Below the pieces are notes generated by a model that searched no databases, was not told the origin of the DNA, and worked only from the letters and a program-made list of their open reading frames with translations. The position numbers and the translations under genes are program-made. Positions 27,567-39,352 of a stretch of DNA of 64,000 nucleotides are shown piece after piece (the first letter of the stretch is position 1; every line of letters begins with the position of its first letter). This DNA is from Oceanobacter sp. (lineage in GTDB: Bacteria > Pseudomonadota > Gammaproteobacteria > Pseudomonadales > Oceanobacteraceae), in the NCBI GenBank assembly GCA_002733645.1, contig NVWL01000004.1:1-64000 (forward strand), in the 5' to 3' direction.

Positions 27567-28783
27567 TACGAACGGTAGTCCGCGTTGATGGTAACGTAAT
27601 CGTGTGAAAGATCTGTCGTCCAGATACGTTCATTGATGTCCCCACGCCCAAGAATAATACGCACGGTAAATTCAGCACCGGCTAACACTGCCGCGCCTTT
27701 TTCTTCGGTGTAGTTATCGCAACGTCCGCCGTCTTCGACGATTTGTACATCGTTCAGGTAGATTTGTACTTTGTCTAAATCAAAGTTTTGCACGCCCGAG
27801 CGCCCTACTGCTGCCAGTATGCGGCCCCAGTTAGCATCGGAGGCAAACCATGCGGTTTTTACTAAAGGAGAGTGTGCAACGGTGTAGGCAACGTCGAGGG
27901 CTTCTTTCTGGCTTGCGCCACCTTCAACATCAATGGTGACGAATTTAGTCGCACCTTCACCATCACGAACTATGGCCTGAGCCAGCAGCAAGAAGACTTC
28001 AGAGAGCGCTGCAAACATGATTTTCGCGGCTTCTGAGCTTTCATCACTGATCGCAACCGAAGACTGTCCCGTCGCAATCAATACACACGAGTCATTGGTC
28101 GACGTATCACCATCAATAGTGACCCGGTTGAATGACGTATCAGCAAGTTTGCGACACCAGCTTTGCATTAACTCTGCCGGAATCGCGGCGTCAGTGGCAA
28201 TAAAACCAAGCATGGTAGCCATGTTTGGCATGATCATGCCTGCGCCTTTCGACAAACCAGTAATGGTGACGGTTGTGCCGTTGATCTCAACCTGTTTACT
28301 GAAACCTTTTGGCAGCGTGTCTGTGGTCATAATGCCACGACCTGCACGCGCCCAGTTATCTTCACTCAGGTTATCCAATGCCGCCGGAATACCACGTTCA
28401 AATGCTGCCATATTTAATGGCTCACCGATAACTCCAGTAGAGAATGGCAATATCTGTTCAGCGTTTACGCCAGTCGCGGCTGCTAACATGTCACAAGAAC
28501 GCACGGCGTTCTTATGGCCTGAAGGGCCTGTACCTGCGTTGGCATTGCCTGTGTTGATAAGCAGATATCGTGGCTTGGCAACGTCGAGGTGCGCACGGCA
28601 AATATGTACTGGCGCGGCACAGAAAGCGTTGGTGGTAAATACACCTGCGACTTCTGTTCCTTCGGCCAGCTCAAAGATAACCATGTCATCTCGGTTTTGG
28701 TAACGCACTGCCGATTGCGCTACGCCGATGCGTACGCCTTTTACGACAGAAAAGTCTTCAAATACGGTGAAGTTAACGGCCAT
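27566..28783 (-). CDS. argJ: Bifunctional ornithine acetyltransferase / N-acetylglutamate synthase
   Basis: Recycles the acetyl group from N-acetylornithine to glutamate in the cyclic arginine pathway. Seen: the autocleavage site MATMLG (cleavage before Thr, the N-terminal nucleophile) near residue 190, preceded by GLSKGAGMI, and the DGDTSTNDS motif near residue 225. The 405 residues match the family. It lies between secA and mutT, the arrangement seen in Pseudomonas-like genomes. Confidence 0.96.
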   Translation of the reverse strand: MAVNFTVFEDFSVVKGVRIGVAQSAVRYQNRDDMVIFELAEGTEVAGVFTTNAFCAAPVHICRAHLDVAKPRYLLINTGNANAGTGPSGHKNAVRSCDMLAAATGVNAEQILPFSTGVIGEPLNMAAFERGIPAALDNLSEDNWARAGRGIMTTDTLPKGFSKQVEINGTTVTITGLSKGAGMIMPNMATMLGFIATDAAIPAELMQSWCRKLADTSFNRVTIDGDTSTNDSCVLIATGQSSVAISDESSEAAKIMFAALSEVFLLLAQAIVRDGEGATKFVTIDVEGGASQKEALDVAYTVAHSPLVKTAWFASDANWGRILAAVGRSGVQNFDLDKVQIYLNDVQIVEDGGRCDNYTEEKGAAVLAGAEFTVRIILGRGDINERIWTTDLSHDYVTINADYRS

Positions 28784-28800
28784 TTAGTTTCTATTTATCC

Positions 28801-31557
28801 TCAGGACAATTTGCCATGGCAATGTTTAAATTTCTTACCAGAACCACAAGGGCAAGGGTCGTTACGACCTACTTTTTGCTCGTCGCGTACAAATGGTTTC
28901 TGATTATCTTCTGCACCATTCGCTCCTTCTGGTGCGTCTGCTGGCGCATCCCCCTCACTCAATAAAGGAGAGGCTTCATCATGCTTAAATTGAGCGCGTG
29001 CAAGCTGTGCTTCTGCTTCTTGGCGACGACGCTCTTCTTCTTGACGAATTTCTTCGTCTTGGCGAATACGAATATTACTGAGCACTCGTATGGTGTCATG
29101 CTTAATATTACGTAAAAGCTCTTCAAACAAACCAAATGCTTCACGCTTATATTCTTGCTTCGGATTTTTCTGACCATAGCCACGCAGGTGAATTCCCTGA
29201 CGTAGATGATCCATGGTTGCTAGGTGTTCTTTCCAAAGGTTATCAAGCACCTGAAGCATCATCTGGCGCTCGACCTTACGCATGGTCTCGGCACCAATCA
29301 CGGCTTCTTTTTCTTCATAGGCTTTGGTTATTTCACCTAAGATACGCTCACGTAAAACTTCTTCGTAGAGCTTGGTATCGTCATCTAACCATTGTTGAAC
29401 CGGTAACTCTAATGAGAACTGGGTCGCTAGCTGACGCTCAAGCCCTTCGATGTCCCACTGCTCTGCCAAACTTTGCGGTGGTATGAATTCATCGATGACT
29501 TCATTCACAACATCAATGCGTACGTTTTCGATCACGGCTGAAATATCACCCATTTCCATCAGGTCATTACGCTGGCCATATACGACGCGGCGCTGATCGT
29601 TCGCTACGTCATCGTATTCAAGCAATTGCTTACGAATATCGAAGTTACGGCCTTCAACTTTGCGCTGTGCTTTTTCTACCGCATTAGTCACCATACGGTG
29701 CTCGATGGATTCGCCGTCTTTCATGCCTAAAGATTGCATCATGTTGCGCATACGGTCAGACATAAAGATGCGCATCAGGTTGTCTTCTAAAGATAAGAAG
29801 AAACGCGTTGAACCTTTATCCCCCTGACGACCCGCACGACCACGCAGCTGGTTATCAATACGACGGGACTCATGTCGCTCAGTCCCTATGATGTGCAAAC
29901 CACCGGCTTCCAATACGGCATCATGGCGCTCTTGCCACTCAGCTTTAATGCGCTCAGATGTCGCGGCGTCTGGGTTTTCCAGCGCAGCCACTTCAGATTC
30001 CCAGTTACCACCCAACATAATGTCGGTACCACGACCGGCCATGTTGGTCGCGATTGTGACAGCTCCCGGACGGCCTGCATCGGCAATAACTTGCGCTTCT
30101 CGCGCATTTTCTTTGGCGTTCAGTACGTTATGAGCGACTTTCGCCTTGGTTAATACGCCTGAAATATACTCAGATGATTCAATCGAAGCGGTACCAACAA
30201 GTACTGGACGACCCTGTGAGGTTACTTCACGAATTTCTTCAACCACGGCATCGTATTTTTCACGCTGCGTCGCGTAGATCACATCGTTTGGATCAATTCG
30301 TTGTACCGGGCGGTTGGTCGGTATAACTACCACGTCCAGTCCATAAATTTGATGAAATTCGAACGCTTCAGTATCGGCTGTACCTGTCATACCAGAGAGC
30401 TTGCCGTATAAACGGAAGTAATTCTGGAAGGTCGTCGATGCCAGCGTTTGGCTTTCTGGCTGAATCTGTAAACCTTCTTTGGCCTCAACCGCCTGATGCA
30501 GCCCTTCACTCCAGCGACGCCCTGGCATCGTACGGCCCGTGTGTTCATCAACGATGACTACTTGGTTGTTTTGGACGATGTAATCAACGTTTTTCTGGAA
30601 TACCGCATGGGCTTTCAAAGCTGAGTGAATATGATGCAACAAGCTCAGGTTAGACGCTGAGTACAAGCTTTCGCCTTCCGTCAGAACGCCTTCGTTGGTC
30701 AGCAGTTCTTCAACAAACTCATGCCCTTCTTCTGTCAATTCAATGGAGCGACTTTTCGCATCAACAAAGAAATGACCATCAACCGGCTGGCTATCGTCTT
30801 CTGACGCTTCGCCCTGCTTTAGCTGTGGAATAAGGGTGTTAATTTTTTTGTACAGTTCTGAGTGATCGTCGGCTGGGCCTGAGATAATCAGCGGGGTACG
30901 AGCTTCATCAATAAGAATCGAGTCAACCTCATCGACGATTGCGAACGATAAGTCGCGCTGAACTTTCTGCTCAAGTGAGAAAGCCATGTTGTCACGCAGA
31001 TAGTCGAAGCCAAACTCATTGTTGGTGCCGTAGACGATATCGCAGGCGTATTGTTCGCCTTTGTCTTGTGCTTGCATTCCCGGTACCACAACACCCACAG
31101 TCATGCCTAAAAATTCAAACAGTGGGCGGTTCCAATCAGCATCTCGGCGGGCTAGGTAATCGTTCACTGTCACTACGTGAACACTATTGCCAGTTAATGC
31201 ATTGAGATAAGACGGCAACGTAGCAACCAGTGTTTTACCCTCACCGGTGCGCATTTCGGCAATGCGACCTTCGTTAAGCGTAATACCACCAATTAGCTGT
31301 ACATCAAAATGACGCATTCCCAGTACACGTTGACTGGCTTCACGACACACCGCAAATGCTTGCGGCAAAATGTCGTCGACAGTTTTGCCCTTTTGTAGCA
31401 ACTCTCGTAGTTCACCGGTCTTTGCACTGAGCTGCTCATCACTGAGCGCCTTCATGTCTTCTTCGAGTGCATTAATGCGAGCAACGAGCTTGCCCATACG
31501 TTTCAGTTCCCGGCCGTTTTTGCTGCCGAAAATCTTGCGAAAAATATTACCAATCAT
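28801..31557 (-). CDS. secA: Preprotein translocase ATPase SecA
   Basis: ATP-driven motor that pushes unfolded preproteins through SecYEG. Seen: Walker [12 protein letters not shown] near residue 104, [19 protein letters not shown] near 209, the helicase-like GRAGRQGD near 567, and a C-terminal zinc domain with [13 protein letters not shown] (Cys-x-Cys...Cys-His) that binds SecB and lipids. The 918 residues are normal. It is followed by argJ after 17 bases. Confidence 0.98.
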   Translation of the reverse strand: MIGNIFRKIFGSKNGRELKRMGKLVARINALEEDMKALSDEQLSAKTGELRELLQKGKTVDDILPQAFAVCREASQRVLGMRHFDVQLIGGITLNEGRIAEMRTGEGKTLVATLPSYLNALTGNSVHVVTVNDYLARRDADWNRPLFEFLGMTVGVVVPGMQAQDKGEQYACDIVYGTNNEFGFDYLRDNMAFSLEQKVQRDLSFAIVDEVDSILIDEARTPLIISGPADDHSELYKKINTLIPQLKQGEASEDDSQPVDGHFFVDAKSRSIELTEEGHEFVEELLTNEGVLTEGESLYSASNLSLLHHIHSALKAHAVFQKNVDYIVQNNQVVIVDEHTGRTMPGRRWSEGLHQAVEAKEGLQIQPESQTLASTTFQNYFRLYGKLSGMTGTADTEAFEFHQIYGLDVVVIPTNRPVQRIDPNDVIYATQREKYDAVVEEIREVTSQGRPVLVGTASIESSEYISGVLTKAKVAHNVLNAKENAREAQVIADAGRPGAVTIATNMAGRGTDIMLGGNWESEVAALENPDAATSERIKAEWQERHDAVLEAGGLHIIGTERHESRRIDNQLRGRAGRQGDKGSTRFFLSLEDNLMRIFMSDRMRNMMQSLGMKDGESIEHRMVTNAVEKAQRKVEGRNFDIRKQLLEYDDVANDQRRVVYGQRNDLMEMGDISAVIENVRIDVVNEVIDEFIPPQSLAEQWDIEGLERQLATQFSLELPVQQWLDDDTKLYEEVLRERILGEITKAYEEKEAVIGAETMRKVERQMMLQVLDNLWKEHLATMDHLRQGIHLRGYGQKNPKQEYKREAFGLFEELLRNIKHDTIRVLSNIRIRQDEEIRQEEERRRQEAEAQLARAQFKHDEASPLLSEGDAPADAPEGANGAEDNQKPFVRDEQKVGRNDPCPCGSGKKFKHCHGKLS

Positions 31558-31660
31558 GAGGTTGTTTTTATCCGTAATATAAACTGGTGCGCCGGGAGTA
31601 ACGCAAAGTGCTAAAGGCTACTTATAACCCGGAAGAATGACAAGATAGTAAGGAAGGAAA

Positions 31661-32590
31661 TTAACGCGGGCGGCGATGAATATACGCTGCGGGGTCCACA
31701 CTTCGACCATTTTTATACACTTCGAAGTGTACATGAGGGCCGGTCGAGCGGCCTGTACTGCCCATCAACGCGATAATATCGCCTTTGCGAACGATATCAC
31801 CAACATTAACTTCAATTTCTTTGCAATGCGCATAACGCGTTTTGTAGCCATTGCCGTGGTTTACTTCAACCAAGTTACCATAGCCATATCGTGGCCCTGA
31901 GTAAGTAACCACCCCGGCGGCAACTGAGACAATACCTGAGCCTTCTTTACCGGCGAAATCAACGCCGCCATGCCACGCCGAACGACCAGTAAACGGATCG
32001 GCACGATGACCAAACCGAGATGACATCCAACCTTTAACAATAGGTCGACCAGCAACAAAGGTGTCATCACTGTGACGATTCGCCTCGATCAAGTCATCAA
32101 GTACTTCGAGTTGCTGCTCGCGACTGTAAATACGATCGGCTAACTCATCAAGTGCGTGAGTAATCCCAGGTACTTTGTAGCTGGTATCAAGATCAACAAT
32201 AGGGCCGCCAACCGATGGAGCTGAACTAAAATCAAACTCATCCGATTGTAGGCCAGCGGTGTCGATTAAGCGTTCGCCAACCGCATCCAGACGCAAGACT
32301 CGGCCTTGCAGCTCGGCAAGACGTACGGTGAGGGCCGCCATTTCTCGGTCACTGGTTTGACGCAGTTCTTGAAGTTCTTCACGCTGTTCAACGAGGTCAC
32401 GCTCCCATGCTTTGGCCGCATTAGGATCAAGTGCCATATCAGAAGTGAGGCGCTCTGCTAGCCAATAGCCAGCCGCCCCCATCGCCATTGGGAGGGCAAA
32501 AAGAAGCCCTAGCACCAAATGCTTAACAGCAGTACTTAGGCGTATATTCTTTGATTCGCCGTGACGTCGACCAACGATAATTATATTCAT
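31661..32590 (-). CDS. M23-family (LytM) zinc metallopeptidase
   Basis: Membrane-anchored peptidoglycan endopeptidase-like protein. Seen: one N-terminal transmembrane segment (residues about 27-48), a coiled-coil stretch (around 65-110), and a C-terminal LytM domain with the zinc ligands in HGGVDFAG near residue 205 and HVHFEV near 287. All key residues are present, so it is probably active. It lies between lpxC and secA, like PA4404. In Pseudomonas a DUF721 gene sits beside it; I find none here. Confidence 0.9.
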   Translation of the reverse strand: MNIIIVGRRHGESKNIRLSTAVKHLVLGLLFALPMAMGAAGYWLAERLTSDMALDPNAAKAWERDLVEQREELQELRQTSDREMAALTVRLAELQGRVLRLDAVGERLIDTAGLQSDEFDFSSAPSVGGPIVDLDTSYKVPGITHALDELADRIYSREQQLEVLDDLIEANRHSDDTFVAGRPIVKGWMSSRFGHRADPFTGRSAWHGGVDFAGKEGSGIVSVAAGVVTYSGPRYGYGNLVEVNHGNGYKTRYAHCKEIEVNVGDIVRKGDIIALMGSTGRSTGPHVHFEVYKNGRSVDPAAYIHRRPR

Positions 32591-32656
32591 AGGGTTTTAC
32601 AGCGTACCCGATTGGTTCCTGCCACTATCATCAAGCCTGTATAAACAGATATAAGA

Positions 32657-32706
32657 AAGGCCATATCGTGAACCAACTATGTTGAAGGTTCTTTGAGTAT
32701 GGCCTT
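32657..32706 (-). terminator. Hairpin between lpxC and the M23 gene
   Basis: AAGGCCATA (32657-32665) and TATGGCCTT (32698-32706) are perfectly complementary nine-base arms. Inside them GAACC and GGTTC form a second stem. On the minus strand it lies after the lpxC stop and is followed by TTCTT, a weak T run. It may be a terminator or a processing hairpin. Confidence 0.5.
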
Positions 32707-32743
32707 AGGTAACAACTACACAACCTAGTTTTGTATCAAAACG

Positions 32744-33652
32744 TTAACCGGCTGCTGGTCGCATGTAAGTAATGGGTGAAGTTTCTGTTTCAGTGTACTC
32801 CACAAACTCCCATGCATCTTGCTGCTGAAGCAGCTCACGAAGCAAGCGGTTATTTAGGCCATGACCTGACTTATGACCAACAAACTCACCAATTAGGCTA
32901 TGCCCAAGCAAGTATAGATCACCGACAGCATCGAGGATTTTGTGCTTAACAAACTCATCGTCATAGCGAAGACCATCTTCATTAAGAACACGATAATCGT
33001 CAACAACAATGGCATTTTTCACACTACCGCCAAGCGCTAAATTCTTTGAACGCATATATTCAAGATCTTTAGTAAAGCCGAAAGTACGAGCACGACTGAC
33101 TTCTTTCACGTATGACGTTGAAGAAAAATCAAGGCTTGCTTTCTGAACACTCTGGCGGAAAACAGGGTGATCAAAATCAATTTCAAACGTTACTTTAAAG
33201 CCATCGTACGGCAAAAAGGAGGCTATTTTATCGCCTTCGCGCACTTCAACTTTCTTTTTGATACGAATAAATTTCTTGGCAGCGTCTTGCTCGGCAATAC
33301 CCGCAGATTGCAATAAGAAGACAAACGGGCCGGAGCTACCATCCATAATTGGCACTTCTTGAGCACTCAATTCGACAATAGCATTATCAATACCTAAACC
33401 AGCCATCGCGGATAGCAAGTGTTCAACAGTGTCAACTTTGGCGTTTTCGCTGACTAAGGTCGTAGACAAGGTCGTCTCGCCTACTTGCAAAGCTTTCGCA
33501 GGAATATCAACGATAGGGTCTAGATCAACACGACGGAAGATAATGCCACTATCCACCGGGGCAGGCTTTAGCGTCAGGTAAACTTTTTCACCTGAGTGCA
33601 GTCCTACGCCGGTCGCGCGGATGGTGTTATTGAGCGTGCGTTGTCTAATCAT
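32744..33652 (-). CDS. lpxC: UDP-3-O-acyl-N-acetylglucosamine deacetylase
   Basis: Zinc hydrolase for the committed step of lipid A synthesis. Seen: GVGLHSGEK near residue 16, the zinc ligand in [11 protein letters not shown] near residue 78, and [14 protein letters not shown] near 237 with the further His in [10 protein letters not shown] near 265. I start at ATG 33652 (302 residues; E. coli 305). The frame is open from 33736, but an extended -10 lies between. The C-terminus ends in a short tail; degradation-dependent control by FtsH is known for the enzyme elsewhere, not shown here. Confidence 0.97.
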   Translation of the reverse strand: MIRQRTLNNTIRATGVGLHSGEKVYLTLKPAPVDSGIIFRRVDLDPIVDIPAKALQVGETTLSTTLVSENAKVDTVEHLLSAMAGLGIDNAIVELSAQEVPIMDGSSGPFVFLLQSAGIAEQDAAKKFIRIKKKVEVREGDKIASFLPYDGFKVTFEIDFDHPVFRQSVQKASLDFSSTSYVKEVSRARTFGFTKDLEYMRSKNLALGGSVKNAIVVDDYRVLNEDGLRYDDEFVKHKILDAVGDLYLLGHSLIGEFVGHKSGHGLNNRLLRELLQQQDAWEFVEYTETETSPITYMRPAAG

Positions 33653-33700
33653 CGGACATTCCTGCCATTGCTGAGCATTTTTTATACAAAACTGGTGCGC

Positions 33701-33706
33701 ATTATA
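33701..33706 (-). promoter_or_regulatory. Extended -10 promoter element for lpxC
   Basis: Minus-strand TGCTATAAT contains a perfect TATAAT with the upstream TGn extension, about 48 bases before the lpxC ATG. There is no good -35 at 16-18 bases, as is usual for extended -10 promoters. It gives lpxC its own transcription start after the ftsZ hairpin. Confidence 0.6.
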
Positions 33707-33712
33707 GCAGCA

Positions 33713-33737
33713 ATAAAAGTGTGCGCTAGTGCGCACA
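33713..33737 (-). terminator. Hairpin after ftsZ
   Basis: Minus-strand TGTGCGC-ACTA-GCGCACA (33720-33737) is a seven-pair stem with a four-base loop, followed by CTTTTATT. It starts just after the ftsZ stop and is a plausible partial intrinsic terminator at the end of the dcw cluster. Confidence 0.7.
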
Positions 33738-33741
33738 TACT

Positions 33742-34929
33742 TTAATCTGCTTGTCTGCGCAGAAACGCCGGAATGTCTAAGTAATCCATATCCGGGTTTT
33801 CGCCAGAATCTAATTTGCGTGCAGCACTGCCCGTCTGTCTAGATACCGTTGGACGATCGAGTTCACGGTAATCATTATTACCTTCAGCAGTACGAGGGCT
33901 GACGGTATTATCGACAACCTTTGTTGGCTTTGGTTCCTCAGCCACTTTTTCTTGGCCAAGTCCGGTAGCAACAACAGTGACACGTAGCTCATCACACAAT
34001 TCTGGATCGATAACAGTGCCAACAACAACGGTCGCGTTTTCCGATGCAAACTCTTCGATAACTTCACCAACTTCACTGAATTCGCCTAGCGACAGATCAA
34101 AACCTGCAGTGACGTTCACCAAGATACCGCGAGCTCCACGAAGATCGACATCTTCCAACAGCGGGCTTCCAATCGCTTTTTCAGCGGCTTCACGCGCTCG
34201 GTTTTCACCAGAAGCAGTACCTGTACCCATCATTGCCTGCCCCATTTCGGACATAACAGTGCGCACATCGGCAAAATCGACGTTGATCATACCCGGACGA
34301 GTAATCAAATCAGCAATACCTTGAACTGCGCCTTGCAGAACATCGTTTGCTGCTTTAAATGCGTCCAGAAGAGAAGTGCCCTTGCCTAAAACGGAAAGGA
34401 GTTTCTCATTAGGAATAGTAATCAGAGAGTCAACATACTCAGAAAGTTGTTCTAAACCCTGATCTGCGATGACCATGCGCTTTTTCCCTTCGAAAGGAAA
34501 TGGCTTAGTCACTACCGCAACAGTGAGGATGCCAAGTTCTCTAGCAACCTCTGCAACGACAGGTGCGCCACCGGTTCCGGTTCCGCCACCCATACCTGCT
34601 GTAATAAATACCATATCTGCGCCACGTAACGCTTCGGCGATACGCTCACGATCTTCCATGGCTGCTTCACGACCAACATTCGGATTCGCACCGGCACCTA
34701 AACCTTTAGTCAGGCCGTTACCAAGTTGAATCACTGATCTTGCTCCAACATTTCGCAGAGCCTGAGCATCAGTATTTGCACAAATAAAATCGACGCCATC
34801 AATCTGGCCTTCGACCATGTGCTGGACAGCATTACCACCACCGCCACCAACGCCAATTACTTTTATTACTGCATTTTGTTGCAGGTCATCAGCTAGTTCG
34901 AACATGTCGCCTTCTCTTGATTGAGACAT
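33742..34929 (-). CDS. ftsZ: Cell division protein FtsZ
   Basis: Tubulin-like GTPase that forms the Z ring. Seen: the G box [11 protein letters not shown] around residues 104-114, the [15 protein letters not shown]-terminal nucleotide loop near residue 19, NVDFADV near 208, a linker of about 60 residues, and the conserved C-terminal peptide [14 protein letters not shown] that binds FtsA and ZipA. I choose ATG 34929 (395 residues), preceded by GGAGAT; the longer open frame to 34989 overlaps ftsA. Confidence 0.98.
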   Translation of the reverse strand: MSQSREGDMFELADDLQQNAVIKVIGVGGGGGNAVQHMVEGQIDGVDFICANTDAQALRNVGARSVIQLGNGLTKGLGAGANPNVGREAAMEDRERIAEALRGADMVFITAGMGGGTGTGGAPVVAEVARELGILTVAVVTKPFPFEGKKRMVIADQGLEQLSEYVDSLITIPNEKLLSVLGKGTSLLDAFKAANDVLQGAVQGIADLITRPGMINVDFADVRTVMSEMGQAMMGTGTASGENRAREAAEKAIGSPLLEDVDLRGARGILVNVTAGFDLSLGEFSEVGEVIEEFASENATVVVGTVIDPELCDELRVTVVATGLGQEKVAEEPKPTKVVDNTVSPRTAEGNNDYRELDRPTVSRQTGSAARKLDSGENPDMDYLDIPAFLRRQAD

Positions 34930-34967
34930 AGCATTATCTCCTTTTTTCCGCGCGAGTATATTTAATA

Positions 34968-36203
34968 TTAAAAATTGTCTTTTATCCAATCTTTTATACG
35001 GCCAAATGAGCTTTTTTTATCATCAGATTGGTATTTATTTATTGTTTTTTTATTCTCCCTAGTTGCGGCGTATAAAAGCAGCCCAACAGCGGTTGAATAA
35101 ATAGGATTATTTATCTCATCGGACAGACCAGAAACACCAACTGGACGTGCTAATCTAACCGGCATATGGAAGATTTCTTCGGCCAATTCTACGACGCCTT
35201 CCATCTTCGATGTTCCGCCGGTAAGAACAATACCTGCGGCAATTAAATCTTCAAATCCACTGCGTCGTAATTCGGCCTGAATAAGTGTAAAAAGTTCATC
35301 GTAACGAGGCTCTACAACTTCAGCCAATGCTTGACGAGATAAATCACGGGGAGCACGATCGCCGACACTTGGAACTTTGATTTTTTCATCTGCCTTTGCC
35401 AGCTGAGTTAAAGCACATGCGTATTTAACTTTGATCTTCTCAGCGTGCTGCGTTGGTGTTCGTAAGGCCATCGCAATATCGTTGGTAACTTGATCACCCG
35501 CAATAGGAATAACCGCGGTGTGACGGATCGCTCCTTCAGTGAAAATAGCGATATCTGTGGTGCCCCCGCCAATATCAACAACACATACGCCTAACTCTCT
35601 TTCATCATCCGTTAATACCGCATAACTTGAGGCCAACTGTTCGAGTATTATATCGTCAGTTTCTAGGTTGCAACGCTGCACACAACGCTCAATATTTTGG
35701 ATTGCATTGACCGACCCAGTGACAAGGTGAACTTTTGCTTCTAAACGCACGCCCGCCATGCCTACTGGCTCTTTGATCCCTTCTTGGCTATCGACCACGT
35801 ACTCTTGCGGAATGACGTGTAAAATGGCCTGATCTTGTGGAATAGCAACCGCCTGTGCGGCATCAATAACACGTTCAATATCGGTCTGTGTTACCTCTCG
35901 ATCCTTTACGGCAACAATGCCGTTTGAATTCATGGAATGCACATGACTACCGGCAATTCCTGCATACACCGAGTGGATCGTACAGCCGGCCATGAGTTCA
36001 GCTTCTTCGATGGCGCGTTGAATGGAATGAACGGTAGATTCAATATTTACTACTACGCCTTTTTTTAGGCCACGACTAGGACTACTACCGAGTCCAACCA
36101 CCTCGATATTTCCATCTACATCGACTTCGCCAACAATAGCGACAACCTTAGAAGTTCCGATATCCAGCCCCACTAACATTCGCTTCTGCTGCACTGTGTT
36201 CAT
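34968..36203 (-). CDS. ftsA: Cell division protein FtsA
   Basis: Actin-like protein that tethers FtsZ to the inner membrane. Seen: [15 protein letters not shown] phosphate-1 near residue 14, [14 protein letters not shown] near 205, the SHV/1C-domain region between them, and a basic amphipathic C-terminal helix ([12 protein letters not shown]) for membrane attachment. The 411 residues are normal. It overlaps ftsQ by one base. Confidence 0.98.
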   Translation of the reverse strand: MNTVQQKRMLVGLDIGTSKVVAIVGEVDVDGNIEVVGLGSSPSRGLKKGVVVNIESTVHSIQRAIEEAELMAGCTIHSVYAGIAGSHVHSMNSNGIVAVKDREVTQTDIERVIDAAQAVAIPQDQAILHVIPQEYVVDSQEGIKEPVGMAGVRLEAKVHLVTGSVNAIQNIERCVQRCNLETDDIILEQLASSYAVLTDDERELGVCVVDIGGGTTDIAIFTEGAIRHTAVIPIAGDQVTNDIAMALRTPTQHAEKIKVKYACALTQLAKADEKIKVPSVGDRAPRDLSRQALAEVVEPRYDELFTLIQAELRRSGFEDLIAAGIVLTGGTSKMEGVVELAEEIFHMPVRLARPVGVSGLSDEINNPIYSTAVGLLLYAATRENKKTINKYQSDDKKSSFGRIKDWIKDNF

Positions 36204-36985
36204 TAACCCTTCTCCTGCTTAGGTCGCCACTCAATCGCCGCGCCTTTTCCGTATCTAAGATCCACTGCACTGACTTGTTCTTCAGACAGTTTTATAAGTA
36301 TTTTTCTTAATCGCGCAGCCCGCTGTTGGATATTTTTTCGCCCCAACTGAACACTCCATTGATTACTTAATTTTAAGCTCAATGAACCTGTTTTCGATAT
36401 TTCTAACGACTCGATGTTTACCGTTTGTGCTGCTAACGATTGCTGTATTAATCGAAAGTCATTAATTGATGTATTTAAGTATTCTGACTCACCCGTTATA
36501 AGCGCCAAGTTATCGACAGATATATGATTTGGAATCGCCATTAAATCGCCACCAATACCAATCAATTTATTACCATTCCAAACCGCCATCGGAATATCCT
36601 CTTGCACTTTTACTTCTACATATCCTGGCCAACGCTTTTTAATCGTCACTTTCTTAATCAAAGGCATCGAATCAACGCTGTCATATACCTTTTCTAAATC
36701 TACTGAAAAAAAACCTTCCCCAACCACCCAATGCACTTGCTGAGCAATATCTTCAGCAGACCAGATGGCTAAATCGCCATTCACAACCACGTTATTAATA
36801 ACCCAGCGATCCATTACCATACGACCACCCAATATAATGAGTGCCAACATGATCGGTGCAGCGACCCAACTCAAATACACAGCACGAAACCAACTCGGCT
36901 TTTTGAACTTGAAAGGTTGACGCTTCGCTTTCTCAACGTTAAGCGGCGTTGCTCCCCTTCTAGGCTGGTGCTTTTTAGTGGCCAT
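36203..36985 (-). CDS. ftsQ: Cell division protein FtsQ
   Basis: Bitopic divisome protein that links FtsB/FtsL to other components. Seen: a basic cytoplasmic N-terminus, one transmembrane helix about residues 36-58, a POTRA domain (VVNGDLAIWSAEDIAQQV onward) and a beta domain to the end. The 260 residues are normal. It overlaps ddl by 11 bases. Confidence 0.94.
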   Translation of the reverse strand: MATKKHQPRRGATPLNVEKAKRQPFKFKKPSWFRAVYLSWVAAPIMLALIILGGRMVMDRWVINNVVVNGDLAIWSAEDIAQQVHWVVGEGFFSVDLEKVYDSVDSMPLIKKVTIKKRWPGYVEVKVQEDIPMAVWNGNKLIGIGGDLMAIPNHISVDNLALITGESEYLNTSINDFRLIQQSLAAQTVNIESLEISKTGSLSLKLSNQWSVQLGRKNIQQRAARLRKILIKLSEEQVSAVDLRYGKGAAIEWRPKQEKG

Positions 36986-37901
36986 GACGCTGTTTAGCTT
37001 CAGTTAACAAACGCAGCACTAATGCTGAAAAATCTAAACCATGTGCTTTCGCAGCCATAGGTACCAAACTGTGATCCGTCATACCTGGGCTGGTATTGGC
37101 CTCTAGCAACCAAAAATCACCCGACCTATCTTGCATCACATCAATTCTTCCCCAGCCTTGAGCACCTAAAATATCGAATGCCTTCAGTGCTAGTTGTTGT
37201 AAATGACGCTCTTCTATTTCACTTAACTCGCTAGGTAACAAGTATTCTGTATCGTTAGCTTCGTACTTGGCATCGTAATCATAAAACTCATGACTTGTTT
37301 TTAACTGAATAACGGGCAGTGCCTCACCATCCACAATAGCAACGGTAAATTCTCGTCCCTCTACCCAACGTTCAGCCAGAACCATGCCGTCATATTCACA
37401 GGCAAATTCGTAACTGTTTTTTAATTCATCAGCGTTATGCACTCGACGCATACCAATACTCGAACCTTCACGAGCAGGTTTTACAATGGCATTGAGATCG
37501 AGTGCATTGATCAAGCCAGACCAATCTGAATTATCTTCTAATAAAAATGCCGTCGGTGTTGGCAAGCCTGCTGCCTGCCAAATCATTTTAGTACGCCACT
37601 TATCCATGGCTAATGCTGATGCCATTACACCACTGCCGGTATACGGTTTATCTAACCACTCCAGCACACCTTGAATAGTGCCGTCTTCACCACCACGGCC
37701 ATGCAGTGCAATAAATGCGATATCGAAATCTAATTCAGTCAATTGGCTGATTGCATGTGCCTGAACATCGATAGCTACAACATCTGCTCCTACTGATTTC
37801 AAAGCAGAAAATACGGCATCACCGCTGCGCAAGGACACAGGTCGCTCTGCTGAGGTTCCACCCATTAATACGGCAATTTTTCCAATTGATTGCGCCGTCA
37901 T
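36975..37901 (-). CDS. ddl: D-alanine--D-alanine ligase
   Basis: ATP-grasp enzyme that forms D-Ala-D-Ala for peptidoglycan precursors. Seen: [15 protein letters not shown] near residue 10, [10 protein letters not shown] near 63, [11 protein letters not shown] near 143, and the metal and substrate motif [12 protein letters not shown] near 270. I start at ATG 37901 after a strong GGAGGT; the ATG overlaps the murC stop by four bases. The DdlB form (308 residues) is the one located in dcw clusters. Confidence 0.97.
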   Translation of the reverse strand: MTAQSIGKIAVLMGGTSAERPVSLRSGDAVFSALKSVGADVVAIDVQAHAISQLTELDFDIAFIALHGRGGEDGTIQGVLEWLDKPYTGSGVMASALAMDKWRTKMIWQAAGLPTPTAFLLEDNSDWSGLINALDLNAIVKPAREGSSIGMRRVHNADELKNSYEFACEYDGMVLAERWVEGREFTVAIVDGEALPVIQLKTSHEFYDYDAKYEANDTEYLLPSELSEIEERHLQQLALKAFDILGAQGWGRIDVMQDRSGDFWLLEANTSPGMTDHSLVPMAAKAHGLDFSALVLRLLTEAKQRHGH

Positions 37902-39352
37902 TCTGAAACCTCCTGCAACCAACCTTCAAGGTTTTCAGCCAGCACCAACGCCAAACCACCGATATCCCCAGCGCCTTGAGTTAATACTAAATCGCCTGGA
38001 CGAATGACTGATTTCAAAGGCCCTTCAACTGACTCGTCACGTTCGATAAAAATAGGATCAACACCACCGCGTTGACGAATACTGCCGCATAAAGCACGAC
38101 CATCTGCACCCGCAATTGGTTTTTCACCGGCAGGGTAAACATCCATCAAAATAAGTACGTCTGCGTCTGTAAGCACACGAACAAAATCTTCGTATAAATC
38201 ACGAGTACGACTGAAGCGGTGTGGTTGAAAAATCATAACCAAACGACGCTCCGGAAAACCTTTGCGAATTGCATCAAGAGTCACTTCAAGCTCACGCGGG
38301 TGATGTCCGTAATCATCAACCAGTAATACATCACCGTCTGATAATGGATATTGACCATTCACTTGGAAGCGACGGCCAACACCGGCAAATTTTTCTAAGG
38401 CTGCAACAATCGCTTGCTCTTCAACACCTTCATCTTCAGCCACAACAATGGCGGCCAATGCGTTAAGTACGTTGTGTTCACCCGGCATACGCATACGAAT
38501 TTTTAGTGGTGTTTCTTTTCCCGGACGATGCACGGTAAAACTGGTAAACATGCCATCTTGAATCAGATCCATCGCATGGTAATCCGCGTCTTCTGAAAAT
38601 CCGTACGTTGTAAATTGACGGCTAATACGTGGCAAAATACTACGGACATGCTCGTCATCAACACAGACAACTGCCAAGCCATAAAACGGTAGATTATGTA
38701 AAAACTCTACGAAAGTATTTTTGAGCTGTTCGAAATCACCACCGTAAGTACTCATATGGTCGGCGTCGATATTGGTAACAATAGAAACCATCGGCTGAAG
38801 GTGTAAAAAACTGGCATCACTCTCATCAGCTTCAGCAACTAAGTAGCGACTCAAACCAAGGCGCGCATTAGTGCCTGCACTGTTTAATTTGCCACCGATA
38901 ACAAACGTCGGATCAAGCTGCGCTTCTGCTAACATGGACGTCACTAAACTGGTAGTAGTCGTTTTTCCATGCGTACCTGCTACGGCAATGCCATGACGAA
39001 AGCGCATAAGTTCCGCCAGCATTTCTGCACGGCGCACAACAGGAATACGGCGTTCGAGTGCTGTGCGAATTTCTGGATTTTCTTGATCAATCGCGGTAGA
39101 TACAACAAGTACATCGGCTTCGTTAACATTATCTTCAGCATGGCCAATCATAATGGTTGCGCCAAGCGTTTCGAGACGCTGAGTGACGGGCGATGCTTTC
39201 AAATCAGAACCAGTAATTCTGTAACCTTGATTCAATAACACTTCTGCGATGCCACACATGCCGGCGCCACCAATACCTACAAAATGAATCACTCGGATTC
39301 TGCGCATTTCCGGAATCATATTTACCAAATTCGATGTTTGTTTATTGCTCAC
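37898..39352 (-). CDS. murC: UDP-N-acetylmuramate--L-alanine ligase
   Basis: Adds L-Ala to UDP-MurNAc using ATP. Seen: [17 protein letters not shown] around residues 22-38, the ATP loop [10 protein letters not shown] near 118, and the [10 protein letters not shown] motif near 350. The start is probably GTG 39352, seven bases after GGAGA, giving 484 residues and an N-terminus aligned with E. coli MurC (IPEMRR follows). It overlaps the murG end by 11 bases. An ATG at 39319 is a possible alternative. Confidence 0.96.
   Translation of the reverse strand: MSNKQTSNLVNMIPEMRRIRVIHFVGIGGAGMCGIAEVLLNQGYRITGSDLKASPVTQRLETLGATIMIGHAEDNVNEADVLVVSTAIDQENPEIRTALERRIPVVRRAEMLAELMRFRHGIAVAGTHGKTTTTSLVTSMLAEAQLDPTFVIGGKLNSAGTNARLGLSRYLVAEADESDASFLHLQPMVSIVTNIDADHMSTYGGDFEQLKNTFVEFLHNLPFYGLAVVCVDDEHVRSILPRISRQFTTYGFSEDADYHAMDLIQDGMFTSFTVHRPGKETPLKIRMRMPGEHNVLNALAAIVVAEDEGVEEQAIVAALEKFAGVGRRFQVNGQYPLSDGDVLLVDDYGHHPRELEVTLDAIRKGFPERRLVMIFQPHRFSRTRDLYEDFVRVLTDADVLILMDVYPAGEKPIAGADGRALCGSIRQRGGVDPIFIERDESVEGPLKSVIRPGDLVLTQGAGDIGGLALVLAENLEGWLQEVSE

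Noticed and set aside
28017-28703. 228-residue plus-strand frame
   Set aside because: Lies wholly antisense to argJ, which has a clear family match.
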